Origin: Candidatus Sediminicultor secundus
GTDB taxonomy: Bacteria > Atribacterota > JS1 > SB-45 > 34-128
NCBI GenBank assembly: GCA_002849045.2
Contig: NCRO01000067.1
Coordinates: forward strand, 1-13,752
Length of the DNA stretch: 13,752 nucleotides
Direction of reading: 5' to 3'
The notes beneath the pieces were generated by a model, which was not told the DNA's origin, ran no database searches, and worked only from the letters and a program-made list of their open reading frames with translations. Both the position numbers and the translations under genes were made by a program. Positions 1 to 7,891 of this stretch are shown here, one piece after another; position 1 is the first letter of the stretch; each line of letters begins with the position of its first letter.

Positions 1-53
1 TTGGCTTTGGTGGACATAATGGGGTAATTGTTTTGGGAAAATATCATAATTAG
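1..53 (+). CDS. fabF: 3-oxoacyl-ACP synthase II (FabF), C-terminal end only
   Basis: Reading from base 3, the first codons give G-F-G-G-H-N-G-V-I-V-L-G-K-Y-H-N and then TAG at 51-53. The GFGGHN core, with the last active-site His-Asn region, is the characteristic C-terminus of beta-ketoacyl-ACP synthases of the FabF type, which elongate fatty acyl chains on ACP in the cytoplasm. Only about 16 residues lie in the window, so the catalytic Cys and the first His are not visible. The call also fits context: fabF immediately upstream of rnc and smc is a common bacterial arrangement. FabB would look similar over so short a stretch, but FabF is favoured by synteny. Confidence 0.8.
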   Translation, partial: GFGGHNGVIVLGKYHN

Positions 54-143
54 TATCGAGTATATAGTAAAATACAGTAATAAGTGATGAGTAATGTGTG
101 ACAAGTAATAAGTTTCGAGTTTCAAGTTGATGAAAAGAAGTAG

Positions 144-162
144 GGGCGTATTGCATACGCCC
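144..162. repeat. Palindromic hairpin, GGGCGTAT-TGC-ATACGCCC
   Basis: A perfect 8-bp stem with a 3-nt loop, embedded in the context gtaggggc...gcccT. It lies 90 nt downstream of the fabF stop and is followed by no U-run, so it is more like a REP-type or MITE-remnant hairpin than a classical intrinsic terminator. Its sequence style (aggggc + variable arm + ttgc/ttca + variable arm + gcccct) matches the hairpin at 219-238, which suggests one family. Confidence 0.7.
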
Positions 163-218
163 TCAAGAAGCGTAATACCATACGTTTACAAGAGATAAAA
201 GGCAAGCAACATTAGAAA

Positions 219-238
219 GGGCACAATTCATTGTGCCC
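219..238. repeat. Palindromic hairpin, GGGCACAA-TTCA-TTGTGCCC
   Basis: A perfect 8-bp stem with a 4-nt loop, followed by cctac, which mirrors the gtagg that precedes the hairpin at 144. The two hairpins thus look like opposite halves or orientations of one short repeat family with GTAGGGGC-type ends. It could act as a transcript 3'-end stabiliser for fabF or be a mobile-repeat remnant; the sequence alone does not decide. Confidence 0.7.
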
Positions 239-308
239 CTACACTTGAATCCTGGTTTCTTTAACTCGATACGCAATACGCGATAAGATATAATAACGAC
301 TAAACAAG

Positions 309-314
309 AAGGTG
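309..314 (+). promoter_or_regulatory. Ribosome binding site AAGGTG for rnc
   Basis: AAGGTG lies 11 nt before the TTG at 326. It is the only Shine-Dalgarno-like sequence near the start and is the reason to prefer TTG 326 over the ATG at 347, which has only an A-rich stretch upstream. Confidence 0.5.
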
Positions 315-325
315 ATACAATAATC

Positions 326-1036
326 TTGAAAAAAGAAAAGTATTTAATGTTAAACAGATTTGAAAAAAAATTAGATTATAAATTTAAAAATAGAATGCTT
401 CTCAAAGAAGCTTTAACCCATCCTTCTTTCCAAAAAAATAGTTTAAAAGATAAAACACTCAACAACCAAAGATTAGAATTTTTAGGTGATTCTATTTTAG
501 ATTTAATTGTTACCGAGCATCTTTATCGTAAATTAGCATCTTTTTCAGAAGGTAAACTTACTAAAATTAAATCTGTTATTGTTAGCAAGGATATTTTAGC
601 TAAATGGGCTAATCATCTTTCTTTGGGAAAGTACATTATTTTGGGAAAAGGAGAAGATTTAACCGGAGGAAGAAAAAAATTATCTATTCTTGCAGATTGT
701 TTCGAAGCTCTATTAGGAGCAATATATTTAGATAGCGGCCTCCAAAAAGCTAGAAATATTATCTCATCATTAATAAAAAAAGAAACGGAATTAATTATAA
801 AGGGAAAGCATGAGGAAGACTATAAAACTTTACTGCAAGAATTTTCTCAAAAAAAGATGAAATGTTTACCCGAATATTATCTTATTAAAGAAAAAGGTCC
901 AAATCATAAAAAAATATTTTGTATTGAGGTAAGATTAAAGAAAATCATCTATGGAACTGGCACTGGTGAGAACAAAAAAGAGGCAGAGCAGGATGCTGCA
1001 CAGGAAGCTTTAAAAAAATTAAAAGTAATAAATTGA
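326..1036 (+). CDS. rnc: Ribonuclease III
   Basis: RNase III cleaves double-stranded RNA and processes rRNA precursors and structured mRNAs in the cytoplasm. The 236-residue product has the usual bacterial length and two domains. The endonuclease domain (about 12-155) carries the signature N-Q-R-L-E-F-L-G-D at 47-55, with metal ligands E51 and D55, and A-D-C-F-E-A-L, with D124 and E127. A double-stranded RNA-binding domain (about 163-233) ends in the typical G-x-G-x-x-K-K-E-A-E-Q-x-A-A motif. The position equivalent to E. coli Glu38 is Gln48, a non-essential site in the family. The start is TTG with AAGGTG 11 nt upstream; ATG 347 is the alternative. The gene is followed after 9 nt by smc, and the smc ribosome binding site overlaps the rnc stop, so the two are probably co-transcribed. 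Confidence 0.95.
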   Translation: MKKEKYLMLNRFEKKLDYKFKNRMLLKEALTHPSFQKNSLKDKTLNNQRLEFLGDSILDLIVTEHLYRKLASFSEGKLTKIKSVIVSKDILAKWANHLSLGKYIILGKGEDLTGGRKKLSILADCFEALLGAIYLDSGLQKARNIISSLIKKETELIIKGKHEEDYKTLLQEFSQKKMKCLPEYYLIKEKGPNHKKIFCIEVRLKKIIYGTGTGENKKEAEQDAAQEALKKLKVIN

Positions 1037-1045
1037 GGCGAAATA

Positions 1046-4000
1046 GTGTTTTTAAAAGAACTTGAAATTTATGGATTTAAATCATTTGGGAAAAAAATAA
1101 AACTATCATTCAATTCTGGCATAACTGCAATAGTCGGTCCAAATGGCTGCGGGAAAAGCAATATCACCGATGCAGTCAGATGGGTGTTGGGTGAACAGAA
1201 TATTAGATTATTGCGGGGAAAACAGCTAACAGATATCATTTTTTCAGGGAATCACCAAGAAAAACCCTTAAACATGGCGGAAGTTTCGTTAACTCTCAAT
1301 AATTTAGAGAAGGTTCTTCCGGTAGATTGGGAAGAAATAAATATTAAAAGAAGAATTTATCGTTCCGGAGAGACCGAAAACTTTATTAATGGAATTCCTT
1401 GTAAATTGAAAGATATTCAAGAATTATTTATGAATACAGGATTAAGTAAAAATACTTATTCCATTGTTGCTCAAGGCGAAATAGATCTTATTTTAAGTGC
1501 AAAACCATCTGAAATACGTTGTTTATTCGAAGAGGCTGCCTCTATTTCTAAATATAGATATGAAAGGAAAAAAACTTTAAATAAAATAGAGGAAACCAAC
1601 AATAATTTAGATAAAATTGAAAATATAATTTCTGAAATAAAAAATCAATTACTAATTTTGGAAGAAGAAGCAAAACATTTAAATAGTTATAAAATATGCC
1701 AAGAAGAGATTAAAAATTTGGAATTATTTTTAATCTATCAAAAATATAATTTATGTAGAACAAATTTATCTAAAATAAAGAGAAATTTAGAACAATATGA
1801 AAAAGAAAAAAATAAGATTATAAAAAATATTGAAGAAGAAGAAACAGCGATTAACTTATTAAATATAGAGTTAATTAATTTAAATAAGGAACAAGATAAA
1901 TATAAATATGATAATTACGAATTGGGTAATAGAAAAAAATTAATTCAAAGCGAATTAAATTTAGTGTTACAAAAGAAGAGTGATGTTGAAAAAAGGCTGA
2001 TTGATTTAAATAAAGAATCTGAAAATATTACCCAAAAAATAGTTATTAGTGAACAGAATAAAAAAGCAGTAAGTTTGAATATCTTTGAAATAAACAAAAA
2101 ATTAGATAGTTTCAATAAAAAACTTGTTCATTTAAATAAAGAAATTAATAATATATCAAAATTTACCAATTCGCTTAATATTATAGAGATTAATTCTATG
2201 AAGATATTAAAAAAAATATCAGAAAAAGAATTATTTCTGAAGGAAGCAAAAATAAGATATAGTACTACCTTAAATATTATAAATATAAATTTAGAAAAAA
2301 TTAGAAAAAAAAGAATATTACTTAAAAATCAATTAAAAAACATGGTGGCAAAAGAGAGTGATTATCAAAAAATCGTAAGAGAAAACAGAAAAAATGAAGA
2401 TGAACCACATCTTAAATCAAATGAAGAAAAAATAAAAGAGATTGTAAATGTCTTAAAAAAAATACAGGCAGAAGTGGAAAAAGATAGGCAGGTAATCGGC
2501 TTAAAAGAAGAAAGGGGAAATATTTTAAAGAAATCAATTAAGACTAATGGGAAGAAAAACGAACAAAAGACAGAGATCTTTTACTCCAAATACTGCCAAA
2601 AATATCCGGGTGACATTTGTGAAAAAATCATAGAACTCATTGATAATATTCCTTCAAAATATGAGAAAATTATGGAGATTACTTTAAGAGAAAGTTTTAA
2701 CTCGATTGTAGTGAGTGATATTTCATCAGCTTTGAATATAATTAATTCCTTATCGGAGAATGAATTAGATAAATTAAAGATGATCCCTCTGGATTTTATA
2801 AAAGATATAAAATTACTCCCTAATGACCAGGTTAAAATCCAAAATAAAAATATTTATGGGTTTGCCAACGAATTAATAAATTACTCCCCGAAATACCAAA
2901 ATATATTTGAAGTTTTGTTGGGCAATGTATTAATAGTTAAAGATATAAAGACTGCCCTTGATGTTTCTAATGAGTATTTCGGGAAATATAAAATTATTTC
3001 ACTAAATGGTATGGTTATTAATATAGACGGCTCTGTGGATATTTACTCGAACTCAACAAATTCAGAGAACTATAAAGAGAGTTTTTATTATGTAGAAAAA
3101 GAGATTGAAGAATTAGAAAAAGAAATAATAGCTCTAAAAATTAAAATTGAAAGAAATGATAATTTTATTGAAAAAAATAACAATATTTATAATTCCTTAT
3201 GGAAAGAAAATCAGGATATAAAAAGATTATTGCGAGAGAACGAAAAAAATGTAATGGACAGTATAAATAATTTGAACAAGGTAACAGTTTCTGTTAATGA
3301 GCTAAAAGATAGCTTAAAGGATCTTTTAATTGAAGAAAATAGTATTTTGGAGGATAGAAAAAATATTTCTGGGAAATTAGGTATCTTTGAAAAAAATTAC
3401 AACACTCTTTCTGAATATAGCAAAAATATTAGTCAGTCTATAAAAACAATTAATCAAATTGTTACAAAAGGAAACAACCGTATAAACAATCTTTCCAGAG
3501 ACATAAATGACCTAAAAAATATTATTCTAATAAATAAAGAGAAACTAATTAATATAAAAGAAAAAGTTGAAAATATTTCTAAATACAAAGATGAGCACTT
3601 ACTCGATTTAAACGAAAAAAGAAGTGCTATAAAAGGATATAATGTAAAACTTGATAGTATATTAATAAAAATAAAGGAGTATAAAATTCAAATAGACAGG
3701 TTGGATAACGAGAATCCTTCTGTTTTCAAGAAAGCAGAAGAGATAAAAGAAATTCTGCAAATAAAAATTAATCTATTAAAAAATTTACAGCAGGATAAGA
3801 TAAACCAACAAAAAACGTACGAATCAATCAAAGACAAACAACATAGAGAAGAAATGTTAGAGGTTCAATATCAGGAAAAATACGTTAACATAGAGGATGA
3901 GGTAAATAAAAATTATAATTTATCACTGGAAAAATTAGAATTATACAAAAATATATCCGGTTCGCAAAGAGAAGCTAACCAAAGAATAGATATTTTAAGA

Positions 4001-4615
4001 GATGACATACTAAAAATGGGACAGATAAACTTTGAGGCCAAAAATAGATACAGCAATCAGTTGCAGCGATATGATTCTCTATGCGAAAAATACAACGAAA
4101 TAGGTGAGGCAAAAAAATCTCTGGAAATAATGATTTCAGAAATTGACCAAATTGCCACAGAAAGATTTAGAAAAACTTTTAATCAGGTAAAAACCTACTT
4201 TAATGATATATTTAAAAAAATGTTTTCCGGTGGAGAGGGGAGATTAATTATTGAATGTGAAGAAGATATATTAAACTCCGGAATAGATATAATTGCCCGT
4301 CCTCCAGGAAAGAAAAGGCAAAATATTGAATTACTGTCCTCCGGTGAAAAAGCCTTAACTGCTATAGCACTTTTACTAGCCTTGTGGAAAGCAAATCCCA
4401 GCCCTTTTTGTTTTTTTGATGAAATAGATACATCCTTAGATGATATAAATGCTGAAAAACTTACACATATATTAAAGGGAGAAGATTTAAACCTTCCGCA
4501 ATTGATTCTTATTACCCATCAAAAAACAACGATGGAAGCAGCAGATACATTATATGGCATAACCATGGAAGAATCAGGTATCTCAAAATTAGTTTCGGTG
4601 AAATTTGAAAAATAA
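1046..4615 (+). CDS. smc: Chromosome segregation/condensin protein Smc
   Basis: This is the SMC ATPase of bacterial condensin, which loads on and compacts DNA with ScpA and ScpB. At 1189 residues it has standard length (B. subtilis about 1186). The N-terminal head has Walker A GPNGCGKS at 31-38 and a Q-loop in AVRWVLGEQ. Long Lys/Glu/Asn-rich coiled coils (about 170-510 and 680-1020) surround a hinge at about 512-675. The C-terminal head has the ABC signature LSSGE at 1097-1101 and Walker B with D1125-E1126, followed by the D-loop SLDD. Two deviations stand out: the usual LSGGE signature has Ser for the first Gly, and the hinge GX6GX3GG motif keeps G655 and G662 but has Ile-Tyr (666-667) instead of the last two glycines. 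The start is GTG with GAGG about 8 nt upstream, next to the rnc stop. Confidence 0.97.
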   Translation: MFLKELEIYGFKSFGKKIKLSFNSGITAIVGPNGCGKSNITDAVRWVLGEQNIRLLRGKQLTDIIFSGNHQEKPLNMAEVSLTLNNLEKVLPVDWEEINIKRRIYRSGETENFINGIPCKLKDIQELFMNTGLSKNTYSIVAQGEIDLILSAKPSEIRCLFEEAASISKYRYERKKTLNKIEETNNNLDKIENIISEIKNQLLILEEEAKHLNSYKICQEEIKNLELFLIYQKYNLCRTNLSKIKRNLEQYEKEKNKIIKNIEEEETAINLLNIELINLNKEQDKYKYDNYELGNRKKLIQSELNLVLQKKSDVEKRLIDLNKESENITQKIVISEQNKKAVSLNIFEINKKLDSFNKKLVHLNKEINNISKFTNSLNIIEINSMKILKKISEKELFLKEAKIRYSTTLNIININLEKIRKKRILLKNQLKNMVAKESDYQKIVRENRKNEDEPHLKSNEEKIKEIVNVLKKIQAEVEKDRQVIGLKEERGNILKKSIKTNGKKNEQKTEIFYSKYCQKYPGDICEKIIELIDNIPSKYEKIMEITLRESFNSIVVSDISSALNIINSLSENELDKLKMIPLDFIKDIKLLPNDQVKIQNKNIYGFANELINYSPKYQNIFEVLLGNVLIVKDIKTALDVSNEYFGKYKIISLNGMVINIDGSVDIYSNSTNSENYKESFYYVEKEIEELEKEIIALKIKIERNDNFIEKNNNIYNSLWKENQDIKRLLRENEKNVMDSINNLNKVTVSVNELKDSLKDLLIEENSILEDRKNISGKLGIFEKNYNTLSEYSKNISQSIKTINQIVTKGNNRINNLSRDINDLKNIILINKEKLINIKEKVENISKYKDEHLLDLNEKRSAIKGYNVKLDSILIKIKEYKIQIDRLDNENPSVFKKAEEIKEILQIKINLLKNLQQDKINQQKTYESIKDKQHREEMLEVQYQEKYVNIEDEVNKNYNLSLEKLELYKNISGSQREANQRIDILRDDILKMGQINFEAKNRYSNQLQRYDSLCEKYNEIGEAKKSLEIMISEIDQIATERFRKTFNQVKTYFNDIFKKMFSGGEGRLIIECEEDILNSGIDIIARPPGKKRQNIELLSSGEKALTAIALLLALWKANPSPFCFFDEIDTSLDDINAEKLTHILKGEDLNLPQLILITHQKTTMEAADTLYGITMEESGISKLVSVKFEK

Positions 4616-4637
4616 ATCAAGGTGTATAGTAAAAATC

Positions 4638-5558
4638 ATGAATATAAAAAATGTATTCTCCCAATTTAAAGAAGGGCTATATAAATCGAGGATAGAATTA
4701 GCCAATAAATTAGGATTTTTATTTAGTGATTCTAAAGATAAATCAGATTTTTTAGAAAAATTAGAAGAGTTATTAATATTATCTGACTTAGGAACCTCCG
4801 CTACTGCAGAGATAATGAACGAATTTCAGCAAATTAATTTTAGAGAATATAAGGAAAATAACTTTATATTTTTTAAAGAAAAATTAAAGGCTATCCTGAT
4901 AGATATTTTAAATTCAACTGCATCTGATATTAAGATTAACCAAGATAGATTAAATATAATAATGCTGGTAGGGGTAAATGGTTCAGGAAAAACTTTGGTA
5001 GCGGGTAAGATTGCTTATCGTTTAAAAAATATAAATAAAGATGTAATAATGGTTCCCGCCGATACCTTTAGAGCAGCAGCAATACAGCAGCTCAAAGTTT
5101 TAGCCGATAAGGTAGGAGCAGAGATGATAAATACCAAAGAAGGTGCTGACCCGGCTTCGGTCGTATATGATGGCATCAGTGCAGCTCAAGCCCGGAAAAA
5201 GAATATAGTTATTATCGATACTGCCGGAAGACTTCATACAAAGACAAATTTAATGAATGAATTGGAAAAGATAAAAAGAGTAATCCTAAAAGAGGCTAAT
5301 GATTGCTCATTAGAGATATTGCAAACCATTGATGCTACGATGGGTCAGAATGCTATAGCTCAAGCAAAATCTTTTAAGAAATCTTTAGGAGTTACCGGGA
5401 TTGCCCTTACTAAAATGGATGGAACAGCCAAAGGAGGGATAGTAATTGCCATAAAAAAAGAGTTAGATATACCGGTTAAATTAATTAGCTGTGGAGAAAA
5501 ATTAAATAATTTATATGATTTTAAAGCTGATAAGTTTGTTAAAGCTCTTCTTGATTGA
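4638..5558 (+). CDS. ftsY: Signal recognition particle receptor FtsY
   Basis: FtsY is the SRP receptor GTPase. It pairs with Ffh-GTP at the membrane to hand nascent membrane proteins to SecYEG. From ATG 4638 the product is 306 residues, a short form consisting of the NG core with no long acidic A domain. The N-terminal helical N domain is at about 1-90. GTPase motifs follow: G1 GVNGSGKT at 112-119, DTFRAAA at 142-148, DTAGR at 194-198 and TKMDGTAKGG at 258-267, closing with the GEK-x4-L-x-x-F-x-A motif. After the P-loop Thr the usual Thr-Thr is replaced by Leu-Val. An in-frame TTG at 4605, overlapping the smc end, is an alternative start adding 11 residues. ATG is preferred because AAGGTG lies at 4619-4624, although its spacing (13 nt) is long. 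The order smc-ftsY-ffh is classical. Confidence 0.95.
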   Translation: MNIKNVFSQFKEGLYKSRIELANKLGFLFSDSKDKSDFLEKLEELLILSDLGTSATAEIMNEFQQINFREYKENNFIFFKEKLKAILIDILNSTASDIKINQDRLNIIMLVGVNGSGKTLVAGKIAYRLKNINKDVIMVPADTFRAAAIQQLKVLADKVGAEMINTKEGADPASVVYDGISAAQARKKNIVIIDTAGRLHTKTNLMNELEKIKRVILKEANDCSLEILQTIDATMGQNAIAQAKSFKKSLGVTGIALTKMDGTAKGGIVIAIKKELDIPVKLISCGEKLNNLYDFKADKFVKALLD

Positions 5559-5650
5559 CACTAAAGATAATTTTCTATATACTTATAAAGGAATTTTGAC
5601 GGAATTGGAAATTAATTGATAAATAGAAGACAAGAGGAGTTATTTTTTTT

Positions 5651-6637
5651 ATGTTTGCTAACCTGACTAATAAATTTCAGATAATATTTAAAAAGATAAA
5701 AAACAAGGGAAAATTAAATGAAAATGATATAAAAAATTGCCTTCATGAAATTCGCATAGCCCTTTTAGAAGCAGATGTAAATTATAAAGTAGTAAAAGAA
5801 TTCATAAATAATTTAAATGATAAAATGCAGCAGGAAAAAATATCCGAAAGCCTGACACCTACTCAACAAATTATAAAAATTGTAAATGGGGAAATAACTT
5901 CAACATTAGGGTCCAAACAAAATGACCTTAGTATGAATCCCACTCCTCCTACTATTATAATGTTAGTAGGATTGCATGGAACCGGTAAAACTACTACAGC
6001 CGTAAAATTAGCTAATTACTTTAGAAAAAAAGGGCATCTACCGCTTTTGATAGCAACAGATATATACAGACCGGCAGCTATCGAACAACTGCAAGTATTA
6101 GGTGAAAAATCAGACTTACCAGTTTTTTCTATGGGAAGAAATGAAAGTGCGGTAAATATTGTTAAAGCTGCTATAAAATATTCATCTAAAAGGAATCATG
6201 ATATTTTAATTATTGATACTGCCGGAAGATTACATATAGATGATAAGTTAATGAATGAATTAAAAGAAATTGATGAAAATATTTCTTTTCAGGAAAAATT
6301 ATTGATAGTAGATGCCATGGCCGGACAGGATGCGGTAAATTCAGCTAAAGTGTTTTGTAATAAAATTAAATTAAGTGGAATTATTTTAACCAAATTGGAT
6401 GGTGACACTCGGGGAGGAGTAGCCCTATCTTTAAAAAAGGTTTTAGGGGTACCTATTAAATTTATAGGTATAGGTGAAAAGGTTGATAACTTTGAACCTT
6501 TTCATCCAGAAAGAATGGCCTCTCGGATATTGGGTATGGGCGATGTCTTAACCTTAATAGAAAAAGTTGAAACTGCCTACAATAATTTATCAATATTTTC
6601 TGTATATTCATCTGTTAATATTTGGACTTTATTTTGA
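5651..6637 (+). CDS. ffh: Signal recognition particle GTPase Ffh, truncated: N and G domains only
   Basis: Ffh (SRP54) binds 4.5S RNA and signal peptides through its methionine-rich M domain and interacts with FtsY through its NG domain. Visible here are the N domain (about 1-95), G1 GLHGTGKT at 107-114, D-I-Y-R-P-A-A at 137-143, DTAGRL at 189-194, TKLDGDTRGG at 247-256, and the NG/M boundary motif with GEKVDNFEPF and R-I-L-G-M-G-D-V-L at 292-300. The normal protein is about 440-450 residues, but this frame ends at 328. From about residue 311 on (nt ~6581) the sequence is simply the antisense of frr, so the last ~17 residues are not Ffh-like. The whole M domain is missing, and such a product should not bind RNA or signal sequence. 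AGAGGAG lies 11 nt before the ATG. Either a rearrangement or a chimeric join cut the gene. Confidence 0.93.
   Translation: MFANLTNKFQIIFKKIKNKGKLNENDIKNCLHEIRIALLEADVNYKVVKEFINNLNDKMQQEKISESLTPTQQIIKIVNGEITSTLGSKQNDLSMNPTPPTIIMLVGLHGTGKTTTAVKLANYFRKKGHLPLLIATDIYRPAAIEQLQVLGEKSDLPVFSMGRNESAVNIVKAAIKYSSKRNHDILIIDTAGRLHIDDKLMNELKEIDENISFQEKLLIVDAMAGQDAVNSAKVFCNKIKLSGIILTKLDGDTRGGVALSLKKVLGVPIKFIGIGEKVDNFEPFHPERMASRILGMGDVLTLIEKVETAYNNLSIFSVYSSVNIWTLF
6570..6590. other. Tail-to-tail junction of ffh and frr (breakpoint)
   Basis: Up to about 6580 the plus strand reads as Ffh (V-E-T-A-Y). From about 6580-6583 onward the minus strand reads as RRF (E-N-I-D-K-L-L). The frr stop, TAG at 6579-6577, is the complement of bases inside the Ffh Ala-Tyr codons, so this stop was supplied by ffh sequence and not by frr. 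Both genes are interrupted at the same base or within a few bases. No insertion sequence or target duplication is visible at the join. Confidence 0.8.
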
Positions 6638-7104
6638 TAGTTTTTACATTCATCCTCTGAAATATTACGTTCTTTCTCATCTTTTTTTATTAAATCATTC
6701 ATCTCTCTTCTTGTGTTTCTTATGCTTATTTTCCCATTTTCAGCTTCTTTTTTTATCAGTTTTACTAATTCTATTCGTCTTTCTTCGTTTAGTGGTGGCA
6801 TTGTAAGTCGAATAATATTACCATCAACAGATGGAGCTAACCCCAAATCAGATTTCCATATAGCTTTTTCAATTTCAGAAAGGAGATTTTTATCCCACGG
6901 TTGAATAACTATTAAATTTGATTCTGGAATTGAAATATTTGCCATTTGTTTTAGAGGAGTTGGTGTACCATAATAGGATATTTTTATCCGATCTACTAGT
7001 ACAGAAGAAGCTCTTCCTGTTCTTATGTGTGCAAACTCATCTTTTAATGCTGTAATTGTTTTTTCCATTTTAACCTTTGTTGCATCTAATAAATCAGATA
7101 GCAT
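6577..7104 (-). CDS. frr: Ribosome recycling factor, last ~10 residues missing
   Basis: RRF splits post-termination 70S ribosomes together with EF-G. The product matches the family from its first residue (M-L-S-D-L-L) through I-R-T-G-R-A-S, Y-Y-G-T-P-T-P-L, S-D-L-G-L-A-P and P-P-L-N-E-E-R-R to N-I-S-E-D-E. It is 175 residues long, while family members are close to 185. The usual final helix (after K-I-D-x-L-L typically K-x-K-E-x-E-I/L-x-x-x) is absent, because the frame runs into ffh sequence that provides a TAG. The C-terminal helix is part of the three-helix domain I, so activity may be reduced. The start is ATG with AAGGGGGA upstream, only 2 nt after the pyrH stop, indicating tight translational coupling with pyrH. 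Confidence 0.93.
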   Translation of the reverse strand: MLSDLLDATKVKMEKTITALKDEFAHIRTGRASSVLVDRIKISYYGTPTPLKQMANISIPESNLIVIQPWDKNLLSEIEKAIWKSDLGLAPSVDGNIIRLTMPPLNEERRIELVKLIKKEAENGKISIRNTRREMNDLIKKDEKERNISEDECKNYQNKVQILTDEYTENIDKLL

Positions 7105-7106
7105 AT

Positions 7107-7826
7107 TTATTCCCCCTTCACTATTGTTCCTATTTTTTCACCAAATACAACTCTTCTAATATTTCCAACAGTATTAAGATTAAAAACGATTACTGGAATA
7201 TTGTTTTCCATACATAAGGATATAGCGGTTGCGTCCATAACCTTTAAACCTTTATTTAGGAACTCGAGAAATCCTAAATTATTAAATTTTACTGCTTTTA
7301 AATTTTTTAATGGATCAGACTCGTATATACCATCAACTTTTGTAGCTTTAAGAATTGCTTCTGCATTTAACTCTATTGCTCTTAGGGCAGCAGCAGTATC
7401 TGTGGTAAAGTAAGGATTCCCTGTTCCAGCGGCTAAAATTACTATTCTGCCTTTTTCTAAATGTCTAATAGCTCTTCTTCTGATATATGGTTCAGCAATT
7501 GCTTTCATCTCGATTGCAGTTTGTACTCTTGTTTCAATATTTAATTTTTCCAAAGAATCTTGAAGGGCTAAAGCATTAATAACTGTTGCTAACATGCCCA
7601 TATAATCAGCCGAAACCCGATTTATACCTTTTTCGCTCCCCTCTTGGCCTCTAAAGATATTTCCCCCTCCAATTACAACCGCTGTTTGTACTCCAAGTTC
7701 TTTTATCTCTTTAATTTCTTTAGCGATAAAATTAATCTTTTGGATGTCGATACCATAACCTTTTTCTCCAGAGAGTGATTCACCACCAAGTTTTAAGAGA
7801 ATTCTCTTATATTCAGGCTTTTTCAT
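7107..7826 (-). CDS. pyrH: Uridylate kinase (UMP kinase)
   Basis: PyrH phosphorylates UMP to UDP with ATP in pyrimidine nucleotide synthesis. It is a hexameric amino-acid-kinase-fold enzyme in the cytoplasm. The 239-residue length is standard. Visible motifs are KLGGESLSG near residues 12-20 (phosphate-binding loop), [10 protein letters not shown] at 51-60, the UMP-binding [13 protein letters not shown] at 134-146, and the nucleotide-binding K-V-D-G-I-Y-x-x-D-P at 163-172. The start is ATG with GAAGGAT 8 nt upstream. The stop lies 2 nt before frr. Order rpsB-tsf-pyrH-frr is widely conserved, but here a 327-nt repeat-filled spacer separates pyrH from tsf, so pyrH may rely on read-through or on a promoter within the spacer that I cannot identify. 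Confidence 0.97.
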   Translation of the reverse strand: MKKPEYKRILLKLGGESLSGEKGYGIDIQKINFIAKEIKEIKELGVQTAVVIGGGNIFRGQEGSEKGINRVSADYMGMLATVINALALQDSLEKLNIETRVQTAIEMKAIAEPYIRRRAIRHLEKGRIVILAAGTGNPYFTTDTAAALRAIELNAEAILKATKVDGIYESDPLKNLKAVKFNNLGFLEFLNKGLKVMDATAISLCMENNIPVIVFNLNTVGNIRRVVFGEKIGTIVKGE

Positions 7827-7849
7827 ATTTTTTATCCTTCACCATATAT

Positions 7850-7883
7850 TAGTCGTTAGTGAATAGTCGTTAGTCGTTAGTAA
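7850..7883. repeat. 34-nt repeat, outer arm of inverted pair (partner 9901-9934)
   Basis: The segment consists of tagtcgttagt / gaa / tagtcgttagtcgttagtaa words and is the exact reverse complement of 9901-9934 over 34 nt. It begins 23 nt upstream of the pyrH start. Confidence 0.9.
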
Positions 7884-7891
7884 ATAAAACT

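Larger units (their letters stand above)
54..325. other. fabF-rnc spacer with word repeats and two hairpins
   Basis: This 272-nt non-coding spacer contains gtatcgag at 53-60, many near-repeats of 'agtaataagt' (roughly 75-120), two perfect hairpins (144-162 and 219-238), and a patch of actcgatac / gcaatacgc / taacgacta words at 263-303. The same words recur in the other long spacers. A TATAAT at 289-294 could be a -10 box for rnc, but no acceptable -35 lies 16-18 nt upstream, so no promoter is called. No open frame here looks coding. Confidence 0.6.

Noticed and set aside
4605..4637. TTG 4605 as the ftsY start
   Set aside because: It is possible, but there is no good Shine-Dalgarno sequence. 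ATG 4638 gives a typical FtsY N-terminus and has AAGGTG upstream, though at long spacing; kept only as an alternative.
5596..5625. Promoter TTGACG-18-TAAATA before ffh
   Set aside because: The -10 match is poor, and the transcript start would fall inside the ribosome binding site, leaving no leader.
6567..6904. Plus-strand frames over frr (79 and 63 residues)
   Set aside because: They are antisense shadows of frr, hydrophobic and Ser/Phe-rich, with no RBS or family resemblance.
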